64,000 bases of DNA. It comes from JANTGF01 sp963750735. GTDB lineage: Bacteria; Bacteroidota; Bacteroidia; Bacteroidales; VadinHA17. The number at the start of each line of letters is the position of its first letter. Positions within the stretch are counted from its first letter, which is position 1. A program made the translations under genes and the position numbers. Of the stretch, positions 43,993 through 52,759 are shown piece after piece. The DNA lies in the NCBI GenBank assembly GCA_963750735.1, contig CAVVRY010000019.1:310001-374000 (forward strand). The letters run 5' to 3'. The notes under the pieces were generated by a model. It had not been told where the DNA came from and searched no databases. It saw only the letters and a program-made list of their open reading frames with translations.

Positions 43993-44751
43993 TTAAGAAC
44001 TCTCCAATTCTTTGTTTTTTTTCTTTTTAAACTTAAGAATCCATCTATAATCCAATCCAAGGATATAGTGTGTTTCAGGATTTTTAGCATTATACTCCTG
44101 ATCATACCGGAAGGATGCACCCACCCTGTGAAACTTATTTATCCTATAATCAGCCCCAATTCTATATCTTACTCCCATAATTTCACTCTTACCATCATCT
44201 TCAATAGCATGGAATAGTTCAATAGAAACATAAGGGTCAAGTTTTGAATTTCTAATATCATAATTTAACTCTAACCTATGTCGGAGTATTGAGACCTCAA
44301 TTTTTGTGTCATTAGAAAAGCTTGGGTAACGCACAAACCTGAATCGATATTCTGGGTTGAATCTCTTTATATCCACATCAAATTTTAAGTCAAAATGAAA
44401 TCGGTTCAATGGAATCCAATCTCCATTTTTTTTTCGATGTTGTATAAATCTCCAGCTTCCTGCAACCTCAAAAAACTTAAATGGAGAATAAGCTAAATTC
44501 AGATTGGTAAATATTTCATCCCATTGAGTTGAATTATTTTCTAAACGAAACTCCTGTTTCAGATCAAAGCTAAGCTTAGAAACAATTTTTGTTTGTATTT
44601 TGATACTTGTCCAGGTCATGAAATCTGAATCTTGTCCGGATACAATGTTTTCGAAACCTGCAAATAGAAAAATTACAAGGAGTGCAATTGCCCAATATCG
44701 GTTTTCCTTTAAGCTGTGATGCTCAAGTGATGTCTTTGAAAGTAAAATCAA
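43993..44751 (-). CDS. DUF2490 outer-membrane protein
   Basis: 252 aa with an N-terminal hydrophobic segment (ALLVIFLFAGFENIVSG, residues ~22-40). DUF2490 pattern: DFMTWTSIKIQTKIVSKLSF, RFRFVRYPSFSNDTKIEVSI, LRHRLELNYDIRN and the C-terminal HYILGLDYRWILKFKKKKN. Beta-strand pairs suggest a barrel. The start at 44751 gives a long N terminus before the hydrophobic core, so a later start is possible. It converges tightly on the CotH gene (9 nt). Confidence 0.78.
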   Translation of the reverse strand: MILLSKTSLEHHSLKENRYWAIALLVIFLFAGFENIVSGQDSDFMTWTSIKIQTKIVSKLSFDLKQEFRLENNSTQWDEIFTNLNLAYSPFKFFEVAGSWRFIQHRKKNGDWIPLNRFHFDLKFDVDIKRFNPEYRFRFVRYPSFSNDTKIEVSILRHRLELNYDIRNSKLDPYVSIELFHAIEDDGKSEIMGVRYRIGADYRINKFHRVGASFRYDQEYNAKNPETHYILGLDYRWILKFKKKKNKELESS

Positions 44752-44868
44752 TGTTTTTGTGAGCTTAGTATACTATTTACGTGATTAGATAGAAAATGTT
44801 TTAGGCTATGTTGGCGGCTTTCAAAAATTCAATATTTCAGATTTATCCTAAAATAATTAGCATTTATA

Positions 44869-46446
44869 CTATCGGGCTAATTCTTTTAAAATTTGTTTGT
44901 ATTCTGAATGCAAAATTGGAGCAGTTTCAGGCCCAAGTGAATTTTCTTCACCATAGGGTGCATCTTTTTCATCAAAAGCAAAAGGAGCTTCAACATCCCA
45001 TTGACTTTTTGGTAAAATATATCCTATTTCATCATTTGCCAGTCCTATAATAAACTTAAATTCACCTGGCATCATTTCCCTTAAAGGAGGAGTTTCCAGG
45101 ACCACAGTCTTAAAATCTTGTTCATCCGGGGCTTCAACACCTCCATTCACAATTTCAGGATAAATTTCACCTGGAACCATTAAAAAACTGGCTGGTCCAA
45201 GGGTAAATGCAGAAACCTCAGACCGGGTTTTAAACCATCCGGTCATGCCAAAATCAAGCACACCCAAAATTGCGGCTAATCTAAACATTGAATTCTTAAG
45301 CGGGAGGTTAATTGTTTTGGCTCTGATTGAAAGACTGGCCTTTTCAATAATTGTGTCGGGGTTCTCAAGTGCATTGAGCGATAGCAAGGCCAAATGCTGA
45401 CCCTGGGCTTTTGCTTTTTCAAAAGTAGGTGCATGATATATTGTGTCAGAAAAAGGATCACTAACTCCCATCCTGGGGTGTGTAGTCATCAATCCTCCAA
45501 TGGCACCATTTACATAAACAGTTGTACCGCCAATTCCAGGTTTTACGAGGGAATCACCATCATAAACTCCATTTTCGATATATTCACGAACGTAATGGGG
45601 GAAATCTGAGCTTATATACAAATTATCGGACCAAACGGTTTCAGGATGGTCAGCCCAGGCCACAAGAGTACCCAGAGTAGAACCTGTTTCCAAATCGATT
45701 GCTTGCATCAATCGTAAACCAGGGTCTGTAACAATAGGCTTACGGGTGTCCATAAGAAGGCTTTCAGCATTTGTTAAATCATTTGCAAAAACCAGTTTTG
45801 CAGGGCGCAAATTATTTACTGCTTTTTCAATGGCAGCAATAGTCTGACTTTTCACATAAGTCATATTTTCACTATCGATTCCATTTTTAAAAGGAGTTTC
45901 TCCCCAAATACCAATGAGGTCATTGCTTTCATGTGTGTGTGTGCTTGAAATAGATGTATAATCCACTTTTAATTCTGCAGGAAGATTCTTCCTGATTTCA
46001 ACCACCTCATCATGGCGAAATCCAATTGCGTCCAGGGAAACCATAGCAACACGGCTTTTTCCATCATCAATTACAACTACTCTGGTCCAAACATCATCAT
46101 GGATACCATTTGCAGCTCTTTTATTGCTGAATCCGGCAATCCAATAGGCATCGAATTTGCCATTGTTGTTGTTATCGTTATAGCTGTCACCATCCTGTTC
46201 TTTATATTTCGAATCTCCATTCTTGTCATTCCATGTATCTACAACATTTGGAGTAATTGGAAGGGCAGCAAAACCGACTTTAATTAAACCGGGAACTTCT
46301 GATCCATCTATTGCAATGTCGAGATTATAGCCAAGATGCCGGTCTCTCAGATTCCAAAAAATCCAAACAGATAACAAAAGAAAAATCCCCAAAATTGTGG
46401 CACTTATTCTTAAAGCCCACTTCTTAAATTTCTTTATACTTTTCAA
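44869..46446 (-). CDS. Neutral ceramidase-like membrane-anchored protein
   Basis: 525 aa. One N-terminal membrane segment (LRISATILGIFLLLSVWIFW, residues ~12-31) anchors the rest outside. The catalytic part resembles the N-terminal domain of neutral/alkaline ceramidases: VGFAALPITPNVVDTWNDKN, DDVWTRVVVIDDGKSRVAMV, SISSTHTHESNDLIG with clustered His, and VAWADHPETVWSDN. An insert near residues 70-100 (DKNGDSKYKEQDGDSYND then NNNNGKFD) has the Asp/Asn spacing of calcium-binding loops. It may cleave amide-linked lipids, but the substrate is uncertain. A pentanucleotide repeat lies 28 nt upstream of the ATG. Confidence 0.7.
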   Translation of the reverse strand: MKSIKKFKKWALRISATILGIFLLLSVWIFWNLRDRHLGYNLDIAIDGSEVPGLIKVGFAALPITPNVVDTWNDKNGDSKYKEQDGDSYNDNNNNGKFDAYWIAGFSNKRAANGIHDDVWTRVVVIDDGKSRVAMVSLDAIGFRHDEVVEIRKNLPAELKVDYTSISSTHTHESNDLIGIWGETPFKNGIDSENMTYVKSQTIAAIEKAVNNLRPAKLVFANDLTNAESLLMDTRKPIVTDPGLRLMQAIDLETGSTLGTLVAWADHPETVWSDNLYISSDFPHYVREYIENGVYDGDSLVKPGIGGTTVYVNGAIGGLMTTHPRMGVSDPFSDTIYHAPTFEKAKAQGQHLALLSLNALENPDTIIEKASLSIRAKTINLPLKNSMFRLAAILGVLDFGMTGWFKTRSEVSAFTLGPASFLMVPGEIYPEIVNGGVEAPDEQDFKTVVLETPPLREMMPGEFKFIIGLANDEIGYILPKSQWDVEAPFAFDEKDAPYGEENSLGPETAPILHSEYKQILKELAR

Positions 46447-46474
46447 ATCAATTTATTTTTATGTTCTATTGTTA

Positions 46475-46506
46475 TTTAATTTAATTTAATTTAATTTAAT
46501 TTAATT
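46475..46506 (-). repeat. Pentanucleotide repeat (TTTAA)6 before the ceramidase-like gene
   Basis: Six perfect TTTAA units plus two bases lie between this gene's ATG (46446) and the stop of the next gene (46513). The repeat falls in the promoter or leader region of the - strand gene. Five-base units can change promoter spacing or leader length when the copy number slips. Confidence 0.85.
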
Positions 46507-46512
46507 ATGGTC

Positions 46513-49059
46513 TTAATAAATATCCTGTTTTAAAATTGGATAAGGTACATCATAGCCTTTAACAGAATGCCATATGATACGATTAAATGTATCTTCATCA
46601 ATTCGATCAAGCTCATCCAGATTCTGTTCCATTGATTTTTGCGCCCAGAATAAAGCGTCGCCTGATAAACTTGTAAGCTCTGGATTTACTTCATCCAGGG
46701 GTATATTGTTTGGCAATGCTTTATAGGGTGTGAAATCTGGTTTATTTGTAAAACAATCAACCATTGGTTCTGCAGCAAGATCAAATTGATTTAACGGAGG
46801 AATTCCCAATATATTTTCAATTGTTCGAAACATATTTATCTGGGAATAGTTGGTAGAGACAACTTTCCCACGTTTTGTATAAGGACTAATGACCAGCCCA
46901 ACGGTTCGGTGTCCATCTACATGATCGAGTCCAGCCTGTGGATCGTCTTCTGTAATAAGAATGCATGTTTCCTCCCAGAATTTACTGTTTGAAATAGCTT
47001 CTACGATCCGACCAACTGCCAGATCATTATCAGCTACAGCTGCCCTAGGTGTAGGTAAACCAGGTTTAGTGCCAGAAGTATGATCATTTGGAAGCAGCAT
47101 AATGATAAAATTTGGGAAATTGTCATTTTCTTCAAATTCTTTCAGTTCTTTTAAAAATTCTCCTGCACGGTATATATCTGATACCTTTTCAGGAAAACCA
47201 ATAAAAGTTGGGCAGGTATAAGGTTCCATTTGTGGTAAATTTGATTTTGCCCTGATTTTAATCTGGTTCGATCCACTAATATAATCCTCATATATTTCAG
47301 CAAAAGTAGCACTCCTGGGTTCAATAACGGCACTTACAAACTCACCATAATTTCTAAATGTTAATCCATGCTGAAGTACATTGTCCCAGATAAAACCGGT
47401 TGGAGAATAAGCCAGAGGATCATCTCCGTCATAGGGATAACTTCGTGGAAAATCGCCGAAAAACTTTTCAATATAGTCCGTAACATAGGCTTCATCAGTC
47501 CACTGGTGACCATCGGCACTTAACACCCCGCTACAATAATAATTATCCATTAATACAAACTCTTCGGCAAGGGCATGGTGATTTGGAGTGACCTCTCTTC
47601 CAAAATGAACCAGAGAAGTGTCTCCGTTTCCCTGCGGTAAGTCACCAAATACCTGATCGTAAGTCCGATTCTCTTTGATAATATAGATCACATGCTTGAA
47701 ATGAGACTTCTGCCCCGGAAATTGGGGAACAGGTACCTGATCGTTTTGATTGTTTTCCTGGGCTATTTGTTTCATCATCCTCGAAAAATAATTATTTTCT
47801 TTAACAGTTTCTGTCATGGAAACTAGTTCATTGTTGTCAGGAAGAGGGAGGATGGAAATGCTACCCATATGGTTGTGGGTATTGTAACCGGGCCTGTCGG
47901 CCCTGAGGTTTCTTGAACCAATTCCTTTGGTGTTTGCTATAAAAATAAAATCCTCTTGAGCATCTAAAATAACTGCACCTGGATACCAACCAGTTGGTAT
48001 AAATCCTGCAATTTTTTTGTTGCTATTAAGCTGGATAACGCAAATAGCATTATCAGTGCCATTTGCTACAAAGAGATGTTTTCCATCATTTGAAATAGCC
48101 AGGGCATTTGGAGCACTTCCAAATGGAAGATCTTTTTCCATTCGAACAGAGATTTCCTCAACAACAGCATCGGTTTCAGTATCAATAACAGAAATTAAAT
48201 CACTATTGGCACATGCTACATACAACCGGCTTTTTTCTTTATTTAAAACCATTGCACCCGGATGCAGGCCCACCTCAATATTATTAATTTGTTTACCAGA
48301 ATTTAAATCTACTACTGAAACCGATCCGTTATTTGCTATACCTGTTTCTGGATCAATCAATACCTCACTGCCAGATGTTTTATAAGTATCTTCTCCCTGT
48401 TCAGGCTGCCTGCCTCCCCAATTGCTTACATAGGCTTTTTCTGAAGTGGCCAGTAGAACTTCATAAGGTGAAACACCAACTGGAATTTCCCGGATTGATC
48501 CATTTTTAAAATTATAGATAGCCAGGGAATTACTTCTACTCAGCGGAACATATAATTCTTCGCTTTTTTCATTTAAAATAAATCCTCCTGGTACTGGATG
48601 ACCGCCAATTTCGGGCCTAGGAAACTCAATAGGATCAATCCATTGCAATACATTGTTAGCATCTTTCTTAGCTACGAAAATCTTGTTTCTGGCCTGGCTT
48701 GCATAAATCAAGGTTCCATCCTCAGAAAAAGAGACTCCTTTAAATGAGGCTCCACCCTGTATTGGCAAAGTTTGCATTATGGTACGATCAAGAACCCGAA
48801 TCAGATCAAGTGAGCTTTTATTTAAAACTGCCAACCACTTGCCGTCAGGACTCAATGCAAGGTCTACTGGTCTGCCTGGAAAGGTGATTTGAAATCCGGC
48901 AGGGCGCAACAATTGATTCGTTGGAACCAGAATACTACCGTCAGGTTGGGGACCAACTTTTCGAGTTGATAATTCATCTGAAGGGCTTTGTTCTACCTGA
49001 CATTGTGTAAGGACCAGAATTGTTAAGGCTAAGATGTTCAAATATTTAATTGTTTTCAT
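46513..49059 (-). CDS. YncE-like beta-propeller fused to phosphoesterase
   Basis: 848-aa predicted lipoprotein (lipobox LTQC, residue ~20). Residues ~50-430 form a seven-bladed YVTN/YncE-type propeller with repeats such as NKEKSRLYVACANSDLISVI and AISNDGKHLFVANGTDNAIC. Residues ~455-845 match the phosphoesterase (alkaline-phosphatase superfamily) family: HVIYIIKENRTYDQVFGDLP, DNYYCSGVLSADGHQWTDEA, IMLLPNDHTSG, ITEDDPQAGLDHVDGHR with Asp/His metal ligands. It acts outside the cytoplasm; the phospholipid or phosphate-ester substrate is unknown. Confidence 0.87.
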   Translation of the reverse strand: MKTIKYLNILALTILVLTQCQVEQSPSDELSTRKVGPQPDGSILVPTNQLLRPAGFQITFPGRPVDLALSPDGKWLAVLNKSSLDLIRVLDRTIMQTLPIQGGASFKGVSFSEDGTLIYASQARNKIFVAKKDANNVLQWIDPIEFPRPEIGGHPVPGGFILNEKSEELYVPLSRSNSLAIYNFKNGSIREIPVGVSPYEVLLATSEKAYVSNWGGRQPEQGEDTYKTSGSEVLIDPETGIANNGSVSVVDLNSGKQINNIEVGLHPGAMVLNKEKSRLYVACANSDLISVIDTETDAVVEEISVRMEKDLPFGSAPNALAISNDGKHLFVANGTDNAICVIQLNSNKKIAGFIPTGWYPGAVILDAQEDFIFIANTKGIGSRNLRADRPGYNTHNHMGSISILPLPDNNELVSMTETVKENNYFSRMMKQIAQENNQNDQVPVPQFPGQKSHFKHVIYIIKENRTYDQVFGDLPQGNGDTSLVHFGREVTPNHHALAEEFVLMDNYYCSGVLSADGHQWTDEAYVTDYIEKFFGDFPRSYPYDGDDPLAYSPTGFIWDNVLQHGLTFRNYGEFVSAVIEPRSATFAEIYEDYISGSNQIKIRAKSNLPQMEPYTCPTFIGFPEKVSDIYRAGEFLKELKEFEENDNFPNFIIMLLPNDHTSGTKPGLPTPRAAVADNDLAVGRIVEAISNSKFWEETCILITEDDPQAGLDHVDGHRTVGLVISPYTKRGKVVSTNYSQINMFRTIENILGIPPLNQFDLAAEPMVDCFTNKPDFTPYKALPNNIPLDEVNPELTSLSGDALFWAQKSMEQNLDELDRIDEDTFNRIIWHSVKGYDVPYPILKQDIY

Positions 49060-49158
49060 GGCAGTTTCTCCTATAAAATTATTTGTTGATTTTTGTTCAC
49101 AGGATTTTATTGAGATGATTGATTCAAATGTAATGTTAACCTGTTATGAACGCAAAAA

Positions 49159-49788
49159 CTAAAAAAACTTATTTTCAATGTATTTACATATAGTATGATA
49201 TACAGGTAGATGAAATTCCTGAATCTCAGGAATACTCAACGCAGGGACACGAATCGTAATATCACATAACTCTTTTATCTTTCCACCTGATTCCCCTGTT
49301 AATCCAATAACTTTTAGTCCCATAGCTTTTGCAGTTATGGCGGCATCAACAACATTCTGCGAATTACCTGATGTACTAATTGCAATTAAAACATCACCAG
49401 GATTACCATAGCCAACAATTTGTTGAGCAAAAACCAGGTTGGGATCTATGTCATTCGAAATTGCTGAATATAAGGCGGAGTGGGCATTTAGTGAGATAGC
49501 CGGCAATGCATTCTGCAATTTCCTACCTATATACTTTCCCCTTTCAGTTGCATTTAAGCTTTTCTCAAGTTTAGGATTTATTGGTCGTTTTTTTTCAAAA
49601 CTTTTCATCAACTCACCCACAATATGATCTGCATCGGCACAGCTTCCTCCATTTCCACAGAGCAATAGCTTTCCTTTATTACTGTAACAACTTGTTATTT
49701 CATCTATGGCACCGATAATATCATTCCTGCATGTTTCGAGAGCAGGATATTTCTCAAATAAGTCATCAATAATTTCAGTTCCTTTCAT
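49159..49788 (-). CDS. SIS-domain isomerase, GmhA-like
   Basis: 209 aa. It matches the phosphoheptose isomerase (GmhA) branch of SIS proteins: LLLCGNGGSCADADHIVGEL (~42-60), DVLIAISTSGNSQNVVDAAI (~130) and the EIQEFHLPVYHTIC end with catalytic Glu/His. A ~35-residue insert (SFEKKRPINPKLEKSLNATE) after the first motif is longer than in GmhA. It lies 19 nt after the ROK gene and a few genes from a PfkB kinase that resembles HldE. A real heptose pathway would need an HldE/HldD set not seen here, so another sugar phosphate may be the substrate. Confidence 0.78.
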   Translation of the reverse strand: MKGTEIIDDLFEKYPALETCRNDIIGAIDEITSCYSNKGKLLLCGNGGSCADADHIVGELMKSFEKKRPINPKLEKSLNATERGKYIGRKLQNALPAISLNAHSALYSAISNDIDPNLVFAQQIVGYGNPGDVLIAISTSGNSQNVVDAAITAKAMGLKVIGLTGESGGKIKELCDITIRVPALSIPEIQEFHLPVYHTICKYIENKFF

Positions 49789-49807
49789 AGGTGAATAGTT
49801 AATTTAA

Positions 49808-50785
49808 TTATGATTGCATTGCAACACATAGTGCCGCATAGTCGCCTATTTTTTCTCCTAATAAGGCCGGTACGATTTTGCAAACTTGCTTTGCTTCAGG
49901 AATTGCTTCCTGATTGAGTATTTTTTCAACAAAAGGTTTGAAAAGTTCTTCATTCCGGGCATAAATGCTTCCTATAACTATCTTTTCAGGGTTAAGAATA
50001 TCGATCAGTATTGCCAGTGCTTTACCCAGGTAACTAGCTGTAGTTTCAACTATGCCCATTGCTGTTTCATCACCAGCATGAGCAGCCTGAAACACGGACT
50101 TTGCTGTAATGGATTCTAGTTCATCTATTGAATTACAAAACCCTACCGGCTTTCCATTTTTGAAATTCTTGAGGGCAACGTCTTTAGCTAGTTTTGCGAT
50201 ACCACCTCCACTGCAAAAGCCTTCAAATGAGCCTGCTTTACCAAATCCAACCGGACCATCTTCTGCCAATCGTATGTGCCCTACTTCTCCTCCCAGGTCA
50301 TTTGTTCCGGTATATAAATGACCATTCAGAATCAAACCTGCTCCCATTCCGGTACCGAATGTAAGGAATACCATATTTTCAGTATCGCTCCCGGCTCCCA
50401 TCAACCATTCAGCAAGTGCACTTGCATTTGCATCGTTTTGAACTTCAACAGGTACATCAAACTCCTCTTTAAAAATATCAACAATGGGAACTGCATCCCA
50501 ACCTGGAAGGTTTGGTGGGGAGTAAATTATACCTTTTTTTGAATCCAAAGGCCCACCACAGCTTATTCCAATTTTTTGAAGCTTTTCCTTTTCATATTTC
50601 TCGAACAAAGCATAGCTGTGTACTTTAAATTCATCTAAGATTTTCTTATATCCTCTTTCGGTATGAGTGGGGAATTCTATTTTTTCGTAAATAGTAAAAT
50701 TCTCATCACCCAATACCACACTGCATTTCGTGCCACCAATATTGAATCCAAGAAAGTATTTTCTAAGTTGGTTTGAATTTGTCAT
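49808..50785 (-). CDS. ROK family sugar kinase
   Basis: 325 aa. Phosphate-loop FLGFNIGGTKCSVVLGDENF at the N terminus, KIGISCGGPLDSKKGIIYSP and TFGTGMGAGLILNGHLYTG with EVGHIRL are typical of ROK kinases. Where most ROK proteins have the zinc motif CxCGxxGC, this one reads GFGKAGSFEGFCSGGG with only one Cys, so zinc is probably not bound there. It lies between the PfkB-HAD and SIS genes, 26 and 19 nt away. Glucose, mannose and N-acetylhexosamines are common ROK substrates. Confidence 0.85.
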   Translation of the reverse strand: MTNSNQLRKYFLGFNIGGTKCSVVLGDENFTIYEKIEFPTHTERGYKKILDEFKVHSYALFEKYEKEKLQKIGISCGGPLDSKKGIIYSPPNLPGWDAVPIVDIFKEEFDVPVEVQNDANASALAEWLMGAGSDTENMVFLTFGTGMGAGLILNGHLYTGTNDLGGEVGHIRLAEDGPVGFGKAGSFEGFCSGGGIAKLAKDVALKNFKNGKPVGFCNSIDELESITAKSVFQAAHAGDETAMGIVETTASYLGKALAILIDILNPEKIVIGSIYARNEELFKPFVEKILNQEAIPEAKQVCKIVPALLGEKIGDYAALCVAMQS

Positions 50786-50811
50786 AAAAACATTTAGGGT
50801 GAATTAGTTAT

Positions 50812-52713
50812 TTATTTGAACAATATACTGAGCAATTCATCAGGTTGTGAAAAGTCTGGTATTATAAAATGAGCTCCTGACCGGATGAGCCTTGATCGCT
50901 TTTCCGGATTTAAATCATACCTTCGAATTTCATCACTAGCAATCCCAAAAGCAATTCCATCAAATTTAACACATTCTTTTATTTCTACAGGCCCGTCACC
51001 AAAAACAACAAGCTCTTCACCCTGAAGGGAATTATCTGAGATGATTTTATCAATGACTATTTTCTTTGAGTATTTTTCTATATCACCAACAGAGCCATGA
51101 ATTTCACCATCAAATAATTCTGCATAACCTAATTTTGTAGCTTCATTTACAACATCCTCAATATCTGTTCCGCTGGCGAGGTATAATTTTACTCCTTTTT
51201 CTTTCAACAACGTTAAAAACCTTACCGATCCTTTCATTGTAAAATCCTCAATTGATAATTGGCCTGAGTTTAGATTTTCCAACCTCTTATTTACCTGTTC
51301 CATTAAAGCAATATTGTAAATCTCTTTATATCCAAACTTGTCAAGAATTTTATCCTTTGGTACAAAATTAAATTCATCCACCATATTAACCAGACCTTCC
51401 ATTTGCACAATTGTCTGAATACCAGTCGACATATCAATATACTCAAGAACTTGTTTGCGAACTTCCTCAAATACTACTTTGTCCACTTTGTCATAGTAAT
51501 CACCCAGAATTGCTTTAATCATTACCGGCTCCATAATCTGCTCCCAACCCTGTCTAAGGGTACTGATGGTTCCGTCATGATCAAATAAAACATGTTTTGT
51601 TTTCCCAACCCGGCTTAGAATGTTTTCATAGCAGATCTCTATTTCAGTATCTGGAAGAAGCTTTGCCTGCCGATAGTCAGATGCCAATTCAGGATTATAA
51701 TTAAAATCGGTATTGCCTGCCAATTTAATTATTTCTTCACCTGAGGCAGTTCCTGTTGTATATAATTTCTGGACTGTTACTGCAGCTGCAAAATTGGCAA
51801 AAGTAGCTGCCTCATATGGTTGAATTCCAGCGGCCAGACACAAAGTTAATGCACTTATGGTTGTGTCTCCTGCACCTACTGTATCGAGTTTTTTAAGCAG
51901 CTGAACTCCCGGGGTTTCATGAACTCCCGAGGAGTCGATAGTGATTATACCACGTGATCCGCAAGTTACAAAAATTGGTTTGTGATACTGGTTAAATACA
52001 TTCATTCCATAATCTTTGGCATCGCTTAATGAAATGAAGTCACCCGGCTTCTTATCAAGGTTGTTTAGAACCGCTGTTTCAATTTCATTTGCTTTGCGAT
52101 ACACATTCCTGAATTGAGCATTAAAATGCCGTGAGTCCAGCACAACAATTTTATCATTATACTTATCAAATAGTTTGTTCGCTTCCTCAATGAAGTTATG
52201 ATTTGTAATACTTCCCGGTACCTGCTGATTAAAAATAAGGGCATCGAAATTTTCAAGGACAAACTGCAGGTTTTTAATTATTACTGCATCGGTTTCCAGG
52301 CTTCTGTTATTCTTTAAACCAAAATCGATTCTAGGATCTTCTTTTTCACCATAATACTTTTTTGTATAGGTGTAGGTATCGAAATTTTCTTTTTGAATTG
52401 TTAAAGAGGATGTATCGACTCCCATCGCCTTCATCTGGGCATTTAATTCTCTCCCATGTATATCGTCTCCAAGTACACCAACAACTTTTATTTCAGCAGG
52501 ATTTAATGCGGCCAGGTTTGCAACTATGTTTCCTGCACCACCAGGTGAGTATGAATGACTTGCTATTGCTTCAGCTTGCAAGCCTGTTTCAACAGACACT
52601 TCGGAACCATCAGGGTCCATTAACCAGTATGCATCGAGACAAAAATCCCCGTATACTGCTACTTTGGTACTATTAATTTTTTCTAATATTTCATTAATCC
52701 TCTTTGCATCCAT
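50812..52713 (-). CDS. PfkB-type kinase fused to HAD hydrolase
   Basis: 633 aa. Residues ~1-335 are a PfkB/RfaE1-type kinase: KVAVYGDFCLDAYWLMDPDG, SYSPGGAGNIVANLAALNPA, DDIHGRELNAQMKAMGVDTS, and the catalytic base in LDTVGAGDTTISALTLCLAA. This layout is like the HldE kinase half for heptose 7-phosphate. Residues ~365-630 are a HAD phosphatase: VLFDHDGTISTLRQG (nucleophile Asp), LYLASGTDIEDVV, and VVFGDGPVEIKECVKFDGIA. A kinase and a phosphatase in one chain suggest a sugar is phosphorylated at one carbon and dephosphorylated at another. It lies 46 nt after the deoxyhypusine-synthase-like gene. Confidence 0.8.
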   Translation of the reverse strand: MDAKRINEILEKINSTKVAVYGDFCLDAYWLMDPDGSEVSVETGLQAEAIASHSYSPGGAGNIVANLAALNPAEIKVVGVLGDDIHGRELNAQMKAMGVDTSSLTIQKENFDTYTYTKKYYGEKEDPRIDFGLKNNRSLETDAVIIKNLQFVLENFDALIFNQQVPGSITNHNFIEEANKLFDKYNDKIVVLDSRHFNAQFRNVYRKANEIETAVLNNLDKKPGDFISLSDAKDYGMNVFNQYHKPIFVTCGSRGIITIDSSGVHETPGVQLLKKLDTVGAGDTTISALTLCLAAGIQPYEAATFANFAAAVTVQKLYTTGTASGEEIIKLAGNTDFNYNPELASDYRQAKLLPDTEIEICYENILSRVGKTKHVLFDHDGTISTLRQGWEQIMEPVMIKAILGDYYDKVDKVVFEEVRKQVLEYIDMSTGIQTIVQMEGLVNMVDEFNFVPKDKILDKFGYKEIYNIALMEQVNKRLENLNSGQLSIEDFTMKGSVRFLTLLKEKGVKLYLASGTDIEDVVNEATKLGYAELFDGEIHGSVGDIEKYSKKIVIDKIISDNSLQGEELVVFGDGPVEIKECVKFDGIAFGIASDEIRRYDLNPEKRSRLIRSGAHFIIPDFSQPDELLSILFK

Positions 52714-52759
52714 TTTGGTAATTGTTGATAGATATCTAAATTCAAGTATAAAGCCCAGC

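Noticed and set aside
44808..45050. 80-aa + strand frame over the end of the ceramidase-like gene
   Set aside because: It overlaps a well-supported gene on the other strand and shows no recognisable features.
49159..49788. SIS protein as MurQ etherase completing the MurNAc pathway
   Set aside because: Motifs CGNGGSCADA and STSGNS follow GmhA, the length is too short for MurQ, and the gene is far from the recycling operon.
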